A program made the position numbers and the translations under genes. From Prevotella sp. (lineage in GTDB: Bacteria; Bacteroidota; Bacteroidia; Bacteroidales; Bacteroidaceae), in contig JAEEVA010000003.1 in the NCBI GenBank assembly GCA_016286995.1, positions 62,001 to 126,000 on the forward strand: a stretch of DNA of 64,000 nucleotides, written 5' to 3'. Position 1 is the first letter of the stretch, and each line of letters begins with the position of its first letter. Positions 15,165-26,080 of this stretch are shown one piece after another. The notes beneath the pieces were generated by a model. That model made no database searches, was not told where the DNA came from, and was given only the letters and a program-made list of their open reading frames with translations.

Positions 15165-15935
15165 ATGTTAATAGACTATCAGAAAGCGAATATCTACCAA
15201 AAAGATGGTATTCTGGTACTTGGCGACGTTGATTTTCACGTCGACGAAGGAGAATTCATCTACATCATCGGACGTGTTGGAGAAGGAAAGAGCACGCTGC
15301 TCAAGACTCTTTACTTCGAATTGGACGTTGAGGAGGCAGAAAAGGCCATTGTCCTAAACCACGACCTAAGTGAGATGAAGCGTAAGTATATCCCTGCATT
15401 GCGCCGACAGATGGGCATCATCTTCCAGGATTTCCAGCTGCTCAGCGACCGCAGTGTTCGCGAGAACCTGCGTTTCGTATTGAAAGCTACCGGCTGGAAG
15501 GACAATGACGAAATCAACGAGCGCATCGATGACGTGCTGGGCGATGTTGAGATGTCTGACGTCGGCGACCGCTTTCCCCATGAATTGTCAGGTGGTGAGC
15601 AGCAGCGCATAGCCATTGCCCGTGCCATTCTTAACAAGCCGAAGGTCATCATTGCTGATGAACCGACTGGTAACCTCGACGTCGAGACAGCCCGTCAGAT
15701 TATCGCTCTTCTGCGCCGTATCACCGAATCGGGTACTGCTGTCGTCATGACTACCCATAACACGTCGCTGCTTCAGGAATTCCCAGGCATCGTCTACCGT
15801 TGCATCAACCAGCGTCTAGAGGACATCACTAACGACTATAACCACATGGACCTATACGAAGACGAAGAAGTAGACACTGACGCTGAACAGCTGAAGGTTT
15901 CTGACTACTCCGACCGTGAGGACTTGTCGATTTGA
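15165..15935 (+). CDS. ftsE: FtsE-type ABC transporter ATP-binding protein
   Basis: A 256-residue single ABC ATPase close to FtsE, which with FtsX regulates peptidoglycan hydrolysis at division. Walker A is GRVGEGKST (about 36-44), the Q-loop is in [14 protein letters not shown], the signature is ELSGGEQQR, Walker B is [12 protein letters not shown], and the H-loop is MTTHN. An acidic tail of about 30 residues ([12 protein letters not shown]) follows the ATPase core. No ftsX is adjacent: aspartate kinase follows after 37 bases, so the membrane partner must be encoded elsewhere. A LolD-like role is an alternative, though the sequence context favours FtsE. Confidence 0.83.
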   Translation: MLIDYQKANIYQKDGILVLGDVDFHVDEGEFIYIIGRVGEGKSTLLKTLYFELDVEEAEKAIVLNHDLSEMKRKYIPALRRQMGIIFQDFQLLSDRSVRENLRFVLKATGWKDNDEINERIDDVLGDVEMSDVGDRFPHELSGGEQQRIAIARAILNKPKVIIADEPTGNLDVETARQIIALLRRITESGTAVVMTTHNTSLLQEFPGIVYRCINQRLEDITNDYNHMDLYEDEEVDTDAEQLKVSDYSDREDLSI

Positions 15936-15972
15936 ATATAAAGTATAGAGTATATAGTTAAAATCAGATACA

Positions 15973-17289
15973 ATGAAAGTAATGAAATTTGGCGGTACGT
16001 CGGTAGGTACACCGGCCCGCATGAAAGAAGTAACTAAATTAGTGACGAAATCAGGACAGCCTGTATTCGTAGTATTGTCAGCCATGTCGGGAACGACCAA
16101 TTCGCTGGTTGAGATTTCCGACTACCTCTACAAGAAGAACCCCGAAGGAGCCAACGAGATTATCAATCAGCTGGAACGCAAGTACATGAAGCATGTCGAC
16201 GAACTCTATCAGACCGACGAGATGAAGCAGCAGACACGCGATTTCATTGTCAGCGAGATGAATTACCTGCGTTCGTTCACCAAGGAACTCTTTACTTCGT
16301 TCGAGGAAAAGAGTATCGTGGCACAGGGCGAGATGATGTCAACCAACATGGTGGTCAACTACATGAAGGAACAAGGTTTTCAAGCTGTACTGCTCAATGC
16401 CCTTGACTTCATGCGCACCGACAAGAACTCAGAGCCCGACCCTGTTTACATCAAGGAAAAGTTGGCTGCCATTATGGAGAAGCATGAGGGTCAGCAGGTC
16501 TACGTAACTCAAGGTTTCATCTGCCGTAATGCCTACGGTGAGATTGACAACCTGCAGCGTGGCGGCTCCGACTATACGGCATCGCTCATCGGTGCAGCCC
16601 TGAACGCTGAGGAAATCCAGATATGGACTGATATCGACGGCATGCATAATAACGACCCACGCGTGGTAGATAAAACACAGCCCGTTCATCAGCTGCACTT
16701 CGAGGAAGCTGCCGAGCTGGCCTACTTCGGTGCCAAGATTCTGCACCCCACCTGCGTACAGCCCGCCAAGTATGCCGGAATCCCCGTTCGTCTGCTGAAC
16801 ACCATGCAACCTGACGCCGAGGGTACCACTATCTCCAACCAGACGGAATACGGCAAGATTAAGGCCGTTGCCGCCAAGGACAATATCATTGCTATCAAGA
16901 TCAAATCGAGCCGCATGCTGCTGGCTACAGGTTTTCTTCGCAAGGTCTTTGAAATTTTCGAGTCATACCAGACCCCTATAGACATGGTGTGTACCTCTGA
17001 GGTCGGTGTATCAATGTCTATCGACAACAGCGCCCACCTCGGCGAGATTGTCGACGAACTGAAAAAGTACGGTACTGTCACCGTCGACACTGGTATGTGC
17101 ATCATCTGCGTTGTCGGCGATCTCGACTGGTCGAACATTGGTTTCGAGACACATGTCATGGATGCCCTGAAGAATATCCCCGTACGTATGATCAGTTATG
17201 GTGGTTCCAATTATAACATTTCATTCCTGATTCGTGAGGAGGACAAGAAGCGCGCTTTGCAGTCCCTCAGTGACACTCTGTTTAATTAG
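15973..17289 (+). CDS. lysC: Aspartate kinase (monofunctional)
   Basis: A 438-residue aspartokinase catalysing the first step from aspartate toward lysine, threonine and methionine. The kinase core starts MKVMKFGGTSVGTPARM. The nucleotide and aspartate site includes LQRGGSDYTASLIGAAL, and WTDIDGMHNNDPRVV follows. Two ACT domains occupy about residues 300-438 (IAIKIKSSRMLLATGFLRKV and GVSMSIDNS), so allosteric control is expected. There is no homoserine dehydrogenase fusion. It is followed by lysA after 42 bases containing a perfect hairpin, suggesting this isozyme serves lysine/DAP synthesis. Confidence 0.95.
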   Translation: MKVMKFGGTSVGTPARMKEVTKLVTKSGQPVFVVLSAMSGTTNSLVEISDYLYKKNPEGANEIINQLERKYMKHVDELYQTDEMKQQTRDFIVSEMNYLRSFTKELFTSFEEKSIVAQGEMMSTNMVVNYMKEQGFQAVLLNALDFMRTDKNSEPDPVYIKEKLAAIMEKHEGQQVYVTQGFICRNAYGEIDNLQRGGSDYTASLIGAALNAEEIQIWTDIDGMHNNDPRVVDKTQPVHQLHFEEAAELAYFGAKILHPTCVQPAKYAGIPVRLLNTMQPDAEGTTISNQTEYGKIKAVAAKDNIIAIKIKSSRMLLATGFLRKVFEIFESYQTPIDMVCTSEVGVSMSIDNSAHLGEIVDELKKYGTVTVDTGMCIICVVGDLDWSNIGFETHVMDALKNIPVRMISYGGSNYNISFLIREEDKKRALQSLSDTLFN

Positions 17290-17292
17290 TGT

Positions 17293-17315
17293 GCAACGTG
17301 ATTTTGCCACGTTGC
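17293..17315 (+). terminator. Hairpin between lysC and lysA
   Basis: GCAACGTG (17293-17300) pairs perfectly with CACGTTGC (17308-17315) around a 7-base loop, 3 bases after the lysC stop. There is no U tract after it, so RNA stabilisation, processing or partial attenuation fits better than full termination. Confidence 0.5.
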
Positions 17316-17331
17316 TTCAACCACAAAAATT

Positions 17332-18489
17332 ATGAAAGGATTATTTCCTATAGACAAGCTAAATACGCTGCAGACGCCGTTCTACTATTACGACGCGGAA
17401 CTGTTGCGCCAGACGCTTCGTGCCATCAACAACGAGGCTCGCAAGCATGAAGGCTTCTGCGTACACTATGCCATCAAGGCCAATGCTAACCCGCGCATAC
17501 TCCGCATCATCCGCGAAGCCGGACTGGGTGCCGACTGTGTCAGCGGTGGAGAAATTGAGGCCAGTGTTCGTGCTGGTTTCCCCAGTTCGAAGATTGTTTT
17601 CGCCGGTGTCGGCAAGAGCGACTGGGAAATCAACATGGGACTTGACAACGACATCTTCTGCTTTAACGTCGAGAGCATACCTGAGTTAGAGGTTATCAAC
17701 GAGCTGGCCGGCCAAAAAGGCAAGATTGCCCGCGTAGCATTCCGGCTGAATCCTAATGTCGGTGCACATACCCATGCCAACATCACTACTGGTCTGGCTG
17801 AAAACAAGTTCGGCATCGATATGCGCGACATGCTTCGTGTTATTGATGAAGCATCCCACATGACTCACGTCAAAGTCGTCGGTTTACACTTCCACATTGG
17901 CAGCCAGATACTCGACATGGGTGATTTCGAAGCCCTCTGCAACCGCGTCAACGACCTGCAGCGTGAGCTGGAACGTCATCGCATCAGTGTTGAACACATC
18001 AATGTGGGCGGTGGATTAGGTGTCGACTACCAACACCCCAATCGCGTCAGCATTCCCGATTTCAAGGCTTACTTCGACACCTACGCCAAGAAACTCAAGT
18101 TGCGCCCTGGCCAGACCTTGCACTTTGAACTCGGTCGTGCTGTTGTTGCACAATGTGGTTCACTCCTTACGCGTACCTTATATATAAAAGAGGGCAGCGT
18201 AAAGAAGTTCTGCATTGTCGATGCCGGCTTTACCGACCTCATCCGTCCGGCACTCTATCAGGCTTACCATAAGATTGAGAACCTGTCAAGTGACGAACCC
18301 TGTGAAGCTTATGATGTGGTGGGACCTATCTGTGAGTCTACAGACGTCTTTGCCAAACAGATTGACCTGAACCGCTGTCATCGCGGTGACCTTTTGGCCA
18401 TCCGCAGTGCCGGTGCCTATGGAGAAATCATGGCGTCACAATACAACTGCCGTCGCCTGCCCATGGGATATATGAGCGATGAGATATAA
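17332..18489 (+). CDS. lysA: Diaminopimelate decarboxylase
   Basis: A 385-residue fold-III PLP enzyme converting meso-diaminopimelate to lysine. The PLP lysine is in VHYAIKANANPRI (about residue 48). The glycine-rich phosphate loop is NVGGGLGVDY, and the substrate Arg/Glu region is HFELGRAVVAQCG. The C-terminal Cys motif is DVVGPICESTDVFA, and the final Tyr segment is SAGAYGEIMASQYN. Slightly shorter than many LysA proteins but complete. It follows lysC, consistent with a two-gene lysine module. Confidence 0.96.
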   Translation: MKGLFPIDKLNTLQTPFYYYDAELLRQTLRAINNEARKHEGFCVHYAIKANANPRILRIIREAGLGADCVSGGEIEASVRAGFPSSKIVFAGVGKSDWEINMGLDNDIFCFNVESIPELEVINELAGQKGKIARVAFRLNPNVGAHTHANITTGLAENKFGIDMRDMLRVIDEASHMTHVKVVGLHFHIGSQILDMGDFEALCNRVNDLQRELERHRISVEHINVGGGLGVDYQHPNRVSIPDFKAYFDTYAKKLKLRPGQTLHFELGRAVVAQCGSLLTRTLYIKEGSVKKFCIVDAGFTDLIRPALYQAYHKIENLSSDEPCEAYDVVGPICESTDVFAKQIDLNRCHRGDLLAIRSAGAYGEIMASQYNCRRLPMGYMSDEI

Positions 18490-18491
18490 TA

Positions 18492-18519
18492 AACGGTTAG
18501 TGGTTCACAGTTAATGGTT
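18492..18519. repeat. GGTTAGTGGTT-type junction repeat before the Fur-family gene
   Basis: The spacer between lysA and the regulator consists of GGTTAGTGGTT/AGTTAATGGTT words. It includes an ATG at 18514 that is in frame with the downstream gene, which makes the second ATG at 18520 the more natural start. Confidence 0.6.
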
Positions 18520-18948
18520 ATGGAACAGGAGACAATCGTCAAACGTTTAGAACAGAAAGGTATCAAAGCTACAGCCAACCGCATACTGGTGTATCGTGAA
18601 TTGGCTGGCGCTAATCGACCGTTGAGTCTGGCCGACATGGAGCAGCGACAACTATCACTCGACAAGTCCAGCATTTTCCGTGTTCTGACGCTCTTTCTCG
18701 AGCACGATGTCGTCCATTCGTTCACCGATGGCCGTGGCATACTGCACTATGAGCTGTGTGGTAGCAGCGGAGTCTGTTCGCATAGCGACGGTCACCTGCA
18801 TTTCTATTGCGAGTCATGCCATCAGTCGTTCTGTCTCGAAGATGTTGCTCTGCCCGACATCGAGTTACCTACAGGTTTCTTACCTCATTCTGTATCGTTT
18901 GTTATCAAGGGCGAATGTCCTCAATGTCATTACCATGGGCATCATTAA
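18520..18948 (+). CDS. Fur-family metal-responsive transcriptional repressor
   Basis: A 142-residue regulator (144 if the ATG at 18514 inside the junction repeat is used). The N-terminal winged helix (about 1-80, KRLEQKGIKATANRILVYREL and LDKSSIFRVLTLFLEHDVV) binds DNA. The C-terminal dimer and metal domain contains HSDGHLHFYCESCHQSFC and CPQC, giving the two Cys pairs of the structural zinc site and His residues of the sensory site. Whether it senses iron, zinc or peroxide cannot be told from sequence; the structural-zinc pattern resembles Fur and Zur. It lies 30 bases after lysA and 15 before a patatin gene. Confidence 0.87.
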   Translation: MEQETIVKRLEQKGIKATANRILVYRELAGANRPLSLADMEQRQLSLDKSSIFRVLTLFLEHDVVHSFTDGRGILHYELCGSSGVCSHSDGHLHFYCESCHQSFCLEDVALPDIELPTGFLPHSVSFVIKGECPQCHYHGHH

Positions 18949-18963
18949 ACAGGAGGGTACGTA

Positions 18964-19818
18964 ATGATGAAAAACGGACTGGTCCTCGAAGGTGGAGCTA
19001 TGCGTGGCCTATGGACGGCAGGTGTGATGGATGTTATGATGGAGCATGACATCTGGCCAGACGGTATCATCGGTGTATCAGCAGGTGCCGCTTTTGGCTG
19101 CAACTACAAGTCGCGCCAGCCAGGCCGTGCCATTCGCTACAACATGCGCTATGCCCGCGATGCCCGCTACAGTGGTGTACGTTCACTACTGATGACGGGC
19201 GACTATTTCAATGCTGAGTTTGGCTATCACGTCATTCCCAAACAGTATGACATCTACGACGACGATGCCTTCAACAACAACTCCATGGAGTTCATCGTGG
19301 TGTGCACTGACGTTGAAACAGGACTGCCTGTATACCAGTCATTAACCACTGCCAGTGACGATACTTATGACTGGATACGTGCCTCGGCCAGCATGCCGTT
19401 AGTATCACGCGTAGTAGAGCTGCAAGGCCGTAAACTGCTCGACGGCGGTGTCAGCGACAGCATTCCCTTGGAACACTTTGAGAGCATCGGCTATTGCCAT
19501 AATGTGGTCATCCTTACTCAGCCATCCGGCTATCAGAAAGCGCACAACCGTCTCATGCCTTTCATGCGTATTGCCTTACGCAAATACCCCAATATGATTA
19601 AGGCCATGGACGAGCGTCACATTATGTATAACAGACAGTTAGACTATGTGGCTCAAGCAGAGCAGGAAGGTCGTTGTCTGGTTATCCGTCCAGATGAGAA
19701 GATACCCATCGGCCACATTTGTCACAACCCTGACCAAATGCACCACGTCTACGACTTAGGCCGTGCTGCCGGCAGACGACACCTCGACCGCATCCAGTCG
19801 TTCTACAGCAAATCATAA
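18964..19818 (+). CDS. Patatin-like phospholipase / acyl hydrolase
   Basis: A 284-residue soluble protein of the bacterial patatin family (YjjU/RssA type). The oxyanion loop is LEGGAMRGLWTAG (about 7-19), the nucleophile Ser is in GVSAGA (about 38-43), and the catalytic Asp is in LLDGGVSDSIP (about 160-170). No signal peptide is present, so it probably acts in the cytoplasm on phospholipid or acyl esters. It directly follows the Fur-family gene (15 bases), and trmD starts 35 bases later across a repeat spacer. The substrate is unknown. Confidence 0.88.
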   Translation: MMKNGLVLEGGAMRGLWTAGVMDVMMEHDIWPDGIIGVSAGAAFGCNYKSRQPGRAIRYNMRYARDARYSGVRSLLMTGDYFNAEFGYHVIPKQYDIYDDDAFNNNSMEFIVVCTDVETGLPVYQSLTTASDDTYDWIRASASMPLVSRVVELQGRKLLDGGVSDSIPLEHFESIGYCHNVVILTQPSGYQKAHNRLMPFMRIALRKYPNMIKAMDERHIMYNRQLDYVAQAEQEGRCLVIRPDEKIPIGHICHNPDQMHHVYDLGRAAGRRHLDRIQSFYSKS

Positions 19819-19850
19819 TTCTCAATTACCAATTCTCAATTATCCATTAA
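19819..19850. repeat. AATTCTCAATTA-type junction repeat before trmD
   Basis: The patatin-trmD spacer is made of AATTCTCAATTA/CCAATT words. This is the reverse-strand version of the AATTGA(T/G)AATT family seen at 23429, 34065, 35358 and 50320. Confidence 0.7.
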
Positions 19851-19853
19851 CGA

Positions 19854-20534
19854 ATGCGCATAGACATCATCACCATACTGCCCGAAATGCTTGAAGGCTT
19901 CGTACACGAATCCATACTGGCCCGTGCCGAGAAGAAAGGACTGGCCGAGATTCGCCTGCATAATCTACGCGACTACACCCTCGACAAGTGGCGCCGTGTT
20001 GACGACTACCCCTACGGAGGCAGTGCAGGCATGGTTATGCAATGCGAACCCATAGACCGTTGCATCACAGCCCTTAAGTCCGAACGTGATTACGACGAGG
20101 TCATCTTTACCTCACCAGACGGTGAGCGTTTCGACCAACACATGGCCAACGATCTGTCCCTGAAAGGCAACCTCATCATTCTTGCCGGACACTACAAGGG
20201 TATAGACCAGCGTGTCCGCGACCACCTGATTACCAAGGAAATCAGTATCGGCGATTTTGTGCTGACTGGTGGCGAACTGGTTGCTGCCATGATAGCCGAC
20301 GCCATTGTTCGCGTGGTGCCTGGTGTCATCGGTGACGAGCAAAGTGCCCTCTCTGACTGCTTTCAGGACGACCTCCTGGCAGCCCCCATCTACACTCGTC
20401 CTGCAGACTACAAAGGCTGGAAGGTACCAGACATTCTGCTTAGCGGCAACGAAGCCAAAATTCGCAACTGGGAATTAGAGCAGGCTATGGAACGCACTCG
20501 CCGTCTGCGTCCTGATTTATTGAAAGAAGAATAA
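19854..20534 (+). CDS. trmD: tRNA (guanine-37-N1) methyltransferase
   Basis: A 226-residue SPOUT methyltransferase that forms m1G37 next to the anticodon and prevents frameshifting. The start matches the family ([13 protein letters not shown]). The conserved [12 protein letters not shown] is at about 42-53. Trefoil-knot SAM-binding elements are [13 protein letters not shown] and [15 protein letters not shown]. The Asp/Arg-containing C-terminal region is [19 protein letters not shown]. It is separated from the usual rpsP-rimM-rplS neighbours; here it sits between a patatin gene and luxS. Confidence 0.97.
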   Translation: MRIDIITILPEMLEGFVHESILARAEKKGLAEIRLHNLRDYTLDKWRRVDDYPYGGSAGMVMQCEPIDRCITALKSERDYDEVIFTSPDGERFDQHMANDLSLKGNLIILAGHYKGIDQRVRDHLITKEISIGDFVLTGGELVAAMIADAIVRVVPGVIGDEQSALSDCFQDDLLAAPIYTRPADYKGWKVPDILLSGNEAKIRNWELEQAMERTRRLRPDLLKEE

Positions 20535-20555
20535 GAAACAACAACAAAATTGATT

Positions 20556-21050
20556 ATGGAAGTCATTCAAAGCTTTACAATTGACCACACGCAACTGAAG
20601 CCTGGCATCTACGTATCACGCCAGGACAAGGGTTTCACAACCTTCGACCTTCGTATCACGGAGCCCAATAAAGAACCCGCCGTAGCACCTGCAGCCCTTC
20701 ACAGCATAGAACACCTGATGGCGACATGGTTTCGCAACTCAGTTGTAAAGGATGATGTCGTATATGTAGGTCCCATGGGCTGTCTGACGGGTATGTATAT
20801 CGTTATGACAGGTAGTTACAGTACCCACGACATGCGCACCCTGACCACACAATGCCTGGAGTGGATTCTCACCCAAGACTCGGTACCTGCCACGACCCCT
20901 GAAACGTGCGGCAACTATCTGTTACACGATCTTCCCATGTGTAAATGGGAGTGCAAAAGATACCTCCAGCGTCTGACAGACGACTTCCACGATGAATACG
21001 CGAAACTCCAGGTTCAGCTGAAAGACGGCAGAATCTTTGCCGATGCTTAA
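20556..21050 (+). CDS. luxS: S-ribosylhomocysteine lyase (AI-2 synthase)
   Basis: A 164-residue LuxS, which cleaves S-ribosylhomocysteine to homocysteine and DPD, the precursor of autoinducer-2. Start ATG 20556 is preferred to an in-frame TTG at 20550. The metal ligands and base are in LHSIEHLMATWFRN (HxxEH), the catalytic Cys is in PMGCLTGMY, and the third metal ligand is Cys in TCGNYLLHDL. The substrate Arg is in FDLRI and the conserved Ser/His in SFTIDHT. All catalytic residues are retained. It follows trmD by 21 bases and probably ends that transcript, since a new promoter lies before the next gene. Confidence 0.95.
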   Translation: MEVIQSFTIDHTQLKPGIYVSRQDKGFTTFDLRITEPNKEPAVAPAALHSIEHLMATWFRNSVVKDDVVYVGPMGCLTGMYIVMTGSYSTHDMRTLTTQCLEWILTQDSVPATTPETCGNYLLHDLPMCKWECKRYLQRLTDDFHDEYAKLQVQLKDGRIFADA

Positions 21051-21122
21051 ACCACGACACGTAAGCCCGTCAAAAATCTATAAAAGAAGGTGCTAAACGG
21101 AAGCCGTTTCATAGAAAATGTG

Positions 21123-21131
21123 TACCTTTGC
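21123..21131 (+). promoter_or_regulatory. -7 box for the ABC-F gene
   Basis: TACCTTTGC is an exact consensus match located 34 bases before the ATG at 21166. It lies in the 115-base gap after luxS and marks a new transcript. Confidence 0.75.
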
Positions 21132-21153
21132 ACCCGTTTTAATATTCAATTAA

Positions 21154-22779
<1,626 letters not shown>

Positions 22780-22824
22780 ATTGGCACAGTATTTGCTGCG
22801 GCGTGAGAAAAACAAAGTAACACT

Positions 22825-23427
22825 ATGAAAGAAGAAGAGATCAAAAACATGGAAGAGGAGGAAATCCTCAACCAACAGGAAGAATCACAAGAAACCGACG
22901 AGGCCGTCGATAGCGAGGCCAACGATACTGTGGCAGGCGATTCCGTCTCCAGCAATAACGAGCCCAGCGAAGAACAAGACCCCTTGGAGGCTGCCCAGGC
23001 AGAAATAGAGCAGCTGAAGACCCAGATTCTGTACAAAACCGCTGAGTTTGACAACTACCGTAAGCGTACGCTGAAGGAGAAGGCTGAGCTGATTCTGAAC
23101 GGCGGCGAGAAGGCCGTCAGCGCCATTCTGCCTGTCATCGACGACATGGAACGCGCCATTGAAAATGGCGAGAAGACTGATGACCCAGCAGTCCTTCGTG
23201 AAGGCATGGAACTGATTTATCAGAAATTCATGAAGGCACTGGAAGGACTAGGCGTCAAGAAAATTGACACCGACGAGGCCGATTTCGACACCGACCTGCA
23301 CGAGGCTGTAGCCATGGTGCCGGGTATGGGAGACGACAAGAAAGGCAAGGTCATCGACTGCCTGCAGACAGGCTATCAGCTGAACGACAAGGTCATCCGT
23401 CATGCCAAAGTGGCAGTAGGACAATAA
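22825..23427 (+). CDS. grpE: Nucleotide exchange factor GrpE
   Basis: A 200-residue co-chaperone that releases ADP from DnaK. The first 60 residues are very acidic and disordered-looking. A long coiled coil follows (EAAQAEIEQLKTQILYKTAE), then AEFDNYRKRTLKEK, which is the GrpE signature. The C-terminal beta domain includes DTDLHEAVAMVPG and GYQLNDKVIRHAKVAVGQ. It starts 45 bases after the ABC-F gene and precedes dnaJ across an AT-rich repeat spacer. dnaK itself is not in the window. Confidence 0.96.
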   Translation: MKEEEIKNMEEEEILNQQEESQETDEAVDSEANDTVAGDSVSSNNEPSEEQDPLEAAQAEIEQLKTQILYKTAEFDNYRKRTLKEKAELILNGGEKAVSAILPVIDDMERAIENGEKTDDPAVLREGMELIYQKFMKALEGLGVKKIDTDEADFDTDLHEAVAMVPGMGDDKKGKVIDCLQTGYQLNDKVIRHAKVAVGQ

Positions 23428-23428
23428 G

Positions 23429-23463
23429 TAATTGACAATTGAAAATTGATAATTGACAATTAA
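23429..23463. repeat. AATTGACAATTGA-type junction repeat between grpE and dnaJ
   Basis: The whole spacer is built of AATTGACAATT/GAAAATTGATAATT words ending immediately before the dnaJ ATG. It is the same family as the spacers at 34065, 35358 and 50320. Confidence 0.75.
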
Positions 23464-24621
23464 ATGGCACAAAAAAGAGACTACTACGAGGTGCTTGGCG
23501 TTGACAAGAACGCCACAGAAGACCAGATTAAGAAGGCATACCGCACCATTGCCATCAAATACCACCCTGACCGTAACCCCGGCAACAAGGAAGCTGAGGA
23601 AAAATTCAAGGAGGCTGCTGAGGCCTATGACGTGTTGCACGACCCGCAGAAGCGTCAGCAGTACGACACATTCGGCTTCAATGCTCCTGGTTCCGGTGGT
23701 TTCGATCCCTTCGGCGGTACATCGATGAATATGGACGACATTTTCTCGATGTTTGGCGACATTTTCGGCGGCCATGCCGGCTTCGGCGGTTTCGGCGGCA
23801 GCAGCAAACGTGGTCCGCAGGTTCACCGCGGTGCTGACCTTCGTCTGAAGGTCCGTTTGACATTGCAGGAGATAGCCCACGGTGTAACCAAGAAGTTCAA
23901 GGTCCGCAAGGACATCACCTGTTCCCACTGTCATGGTTCCGGCGCCGAGGCAGGCAGTACAAACGACGTTTGTCCGACGTGTCACGGTTCGGGTGTTATC
24001 ACCCACACCACACAGAGCATTTTTGGCATGATGCAGACTCAAGGTGTATGTCCCACCTGCGACGGTGAAGGCACTGTCATCAAGAACAAATGTCATCATT
24101 GTCATGGTACGGGCGTTGAGAAAGGCGAGGAAGTTGTGGAAATCAAGATTCCCGCCGGTGTGGCTGAGGGCATGATTGTCAACGTTCCCGGAAAGGGTAA
24201 TGCCGGAATGCGCAAGGGTGTCAATGGAGACATCCAAGTGTTGGTTGAAGAGGAGCCTAACGATACTTTTATCCGTGACGATAACAACCTTATTTACAAC
24301 CTGTTGCTCGATTTCCCGACAGCAGCACTTGGTGGCGACGTAGAAATCCCTACCATTGAAGGCACCAAACTCAGGGTGAAGATGGATGCCGGTACTCAGC
24401 CAGGCAAGACCCTGCGTCTTCGTGGCAAGGGATTGCCCGCCGTCCAGGGCTATGGACGTGGCAATGGCGACTTGGTGGTGAATGTCAGCGTCTACATACC
24501 CAAGACACTCTCCCGTGAGGAACGCATGGCCATCGAGCAGTTCCGTCAGAGCGACAACTTCAAGGGCGATGCCGACACCAAGCGCAGCATTTTCCAGAAG
24601 TTCAAAAATTACTTCAGTTAA
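23464..24621 (+). CDS. dnaJ: Chaperone DnaJ
   Basis: A 385-residue type I J-protein that delivers clients to DnaK and stimulates its ATPase. The J domain (about 1-70) has the HPD motif in [13 protein letters not shown] Gly/Phe-rich linker follows (GGSSKRGPQ ends it). The zinc region has four CxxCxGxG repeats: [24 protein letters not shown] and CHHCHGTG. The C-terminal client-binding domains contain [13 protein letters not shown] and LRLRGKGLP. Everything expected is present and the length is typical. It pairs with grpE upstream. Confidence 0.98.
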   Translation: MAQKRDYYEVLGVDKNATEDQIKKAYRTIAIKYHPDRNPGNKEAEEKFKEAAEAYDVLHDPQKRQQYDTFGFNAPGSGGFDPFGGTSMNMDDIFSMFGDIFGGHAGFGGFGGSSKRGPQVHRGADLRLKVRLTLQEIAHGVTKKFKVRKDITCSHCHGSGAEAGSTNDVCPTCHGSGVITHTTQSIFGMMQTQGVCPTCDGEGTVIKNKCHHCHGTGVEKGEEVVEIKIPAGVAEGMIVNVPGKGNAGMRKGVNGDIQVLVEEEPNDTFIRDDNNLIYNLLLDFPTAALGGDVEIPTIEGTKLRVKMDAGTQPGKTLRLRGKGLPAVQGYGRGNGDLVVNVSVYIPKTLSREERMAIEQFRQSDNFKGDADTKRSIFQKFKNYFS

Positions 24622-24626
24622 AGGTA

Positions 24627-24665
24627 AAAAGCTATTAGCAATTGGCTGTTAGCCAAAAGCCAAAA
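24627..24665. repeat. AGCTATTAGC/GGCTGTTAGCC-type junction repeat before folC
   Basis: The spacer consists of AGCTATTAGC, GGCTGTTAGCC and AAAAGCC words. The same words form the end of the DEAD-box helicase gene (36650-36709) and an insert within a nucleotidyltransferase gene (50092-50125). Confidence 0.7.
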
Positions 24666-24667
24666 AG

Positions 24668-25966
24668 ATGACATATCAGGAGACCTGTGAATATCTCTAT
24701 AGTCAGATGCCCATGTTCGAAAGACAAGGGGCATCTGGCTATAAGGAGGGGCTTAGCAACACCCATGCCTTGGACGAGCATTTCGGCCATCCGCACCGTG
24801 CCTTTACGACCATCCATGTGGGAGGTACCAACGGCAAGGGCAGCGTGTCACATACGTTGGCCTCAGTGTTGCAGGCCTGTGGCATGCGCGTAGGTCTCTA
24901 CACTTCCCCCCATCTGGTAGATTTCCGCGAACGCATCCGAATCAACGGCGAACCTGTCAGCGAACAATACGTGATGGACTTTGTCGAGCAGGAACGCGAG
25001 TTCTTCGAGCCCTTGCATCCATCGTTCTTTGAAGTCACTACCGCATTGGCTTTCAAATACTTCCGCGACATGGCAGTCGATGTTGCTGTTGTGGAAGTAG
25101 GGCTTGGCGGCAGGCTCGACTGCACCAACATCATCAGTCCTGTCCTGTCAGTCATTACCAACATCAGCTTCGACCACACACAGTTTTTGGGCGACACCCT
25201 AGCCAAGATAGCCAGCGAGAAGGCCGGCATCATCAAGCCTGGCGTCCCTGTGGTCATTGGCGAGACTCAAGCCGAGACACGTCCCGTCTTCGAATGCAAG
25301 GCCAGCGAGACACACTCCCCCATCCTATTTGCCGAAGACTCTCTTGAAGTGCTCTCGGCCACGATGCTCCCCGACGGTGGCATGCACTATGTGACCCGCC
25401 ACTACGGTGAGTTGGACGGTGACCTTGGCGGCATCTACCAGCAGAAAAACATGAACACCGTACTCCAGGCCGTCGGCATTCTGCTGGAACGTGGAATCCT
25501 CGCACCTGCATCAGACATCAAGGCGCTGCTGGCAGCAGGTATCAGCCATGTCACAACTCATACCGGTCTGACTGGCCGCTGGCAGATTACAAGTCGCGCG
25601 CCTCTGGTAGTCTGCGACACCGGCCACAACGTCGGCGGTTGGCAGTATCTGAGCCGTCAGCTGGCAATGGTTGAGTGCGAACAGATGCATATTGTGTTCG
25701 GCATGGTGAACGATAAAGATATCAACAGCGTCCTCGACCTGCTGCCACATCATGCGCGATACTATTTTACTAAAGCTGCTTCGAAACGGGCCCTTCCCGA
25801 AACACGTGTCCAGGAGCTGGCCCGTCAGCACGGCCTTTCCGGCAATTGTTATCCTACCGTCAGCGAGGCCTACAACGCAGCCCTTAAATGCGCCAGCAAG
25901 GAGGATTTTATCTTCGTCGGCGGGTCTAGTTATGTGGTCGGCGACTTCCTGAAAACCTGCATTTAG
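24668..25966 (+). CDS. folC: Bifunctional folylpolyglutamate synthase / dihydrofolate synthase
   Basis: A 432-residue Mur-ligase-family enzyme that adds glutamate to dihydropteroate and extends polyglutamate tails on folates. The ATP loop is VGGTNGKGSVSHTLAS (about 52-67). The conserved YTSPHLVDFRERI follows, then the metal and substrate region VEVGLGGRLDCTN, and the lysine-containing SEKAGIIKPG. The C-terminal ligase domain includes VCDTGHNVGGWQYL. Length and order match FolC. It is preceded by a repeat spacer after dnaJ and is likely last in that transcript. Confidence 0.95.
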   Translation: MTYQETCEYLYSQMPMFERQGASGYKEGLSNTHALDEHFGHPHRAFTTIHVGGTNGKGSVSHTLASVLQACGMRVGLYTSPHLVDFRERIRINGEPVSEQYVMDFVEQEREFFEPLHPSFFEVTTALAFKYFRDMAVDVAVVEVGLGGRLDCTNIISPVLSVITNISFDHTQFLGDTLAKIASEKAGIIKPGVPVVIGETQAETRPVFECKASETHSPILFAEDSLEVLSATMLPDGGMHYVTRHYGELDGDLGGIYQQKNMNTVLQAVGILLERGILAPASDIKALLAAGISHVTTHTGLTGRWQITSRAPLVVCDTGHNVGGWQYLSRQLAMVECEQMHIVFGMVNDKDINSVLDLLPHHARYYFTKAASKRALPETRVQELARQHGLSGNCYPTVSEAYNAALKCASKEDFIFVGGSSYVVGDFLKTCI

Positions 25967-26030
25967 TTGTTTTTAACACTCTCTAAACGTTTTTTTAAGG
26001 GTTTCTTTCGTCATTCTCATTTTTTTTCGG

Positions 26031-26039
26031 TTACTTTGC
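26031..26039 (+). promoter_or_regulatory. Variant -7 box for the gal operon
   Basis: TTACTTTGC matches TTTGC fully and the consensus TA position as TT. It lies 41 bases before galM behind T-rich DNA and is the only candidate in the 114-base gap after folC. Confidence 0.55.
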
Positions 26040-26080
26040 ACTTTAGATTAATGTTCATGTAACTAAAAGCAAATTTGATT

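Noticed and set aside
23248..24237. A 329-codon frame opposite grpE-dnaJ
   Set aside because: Spans the ends of two well-supported genes on the other strand and gives Thr/Val-rich sequence without family features.
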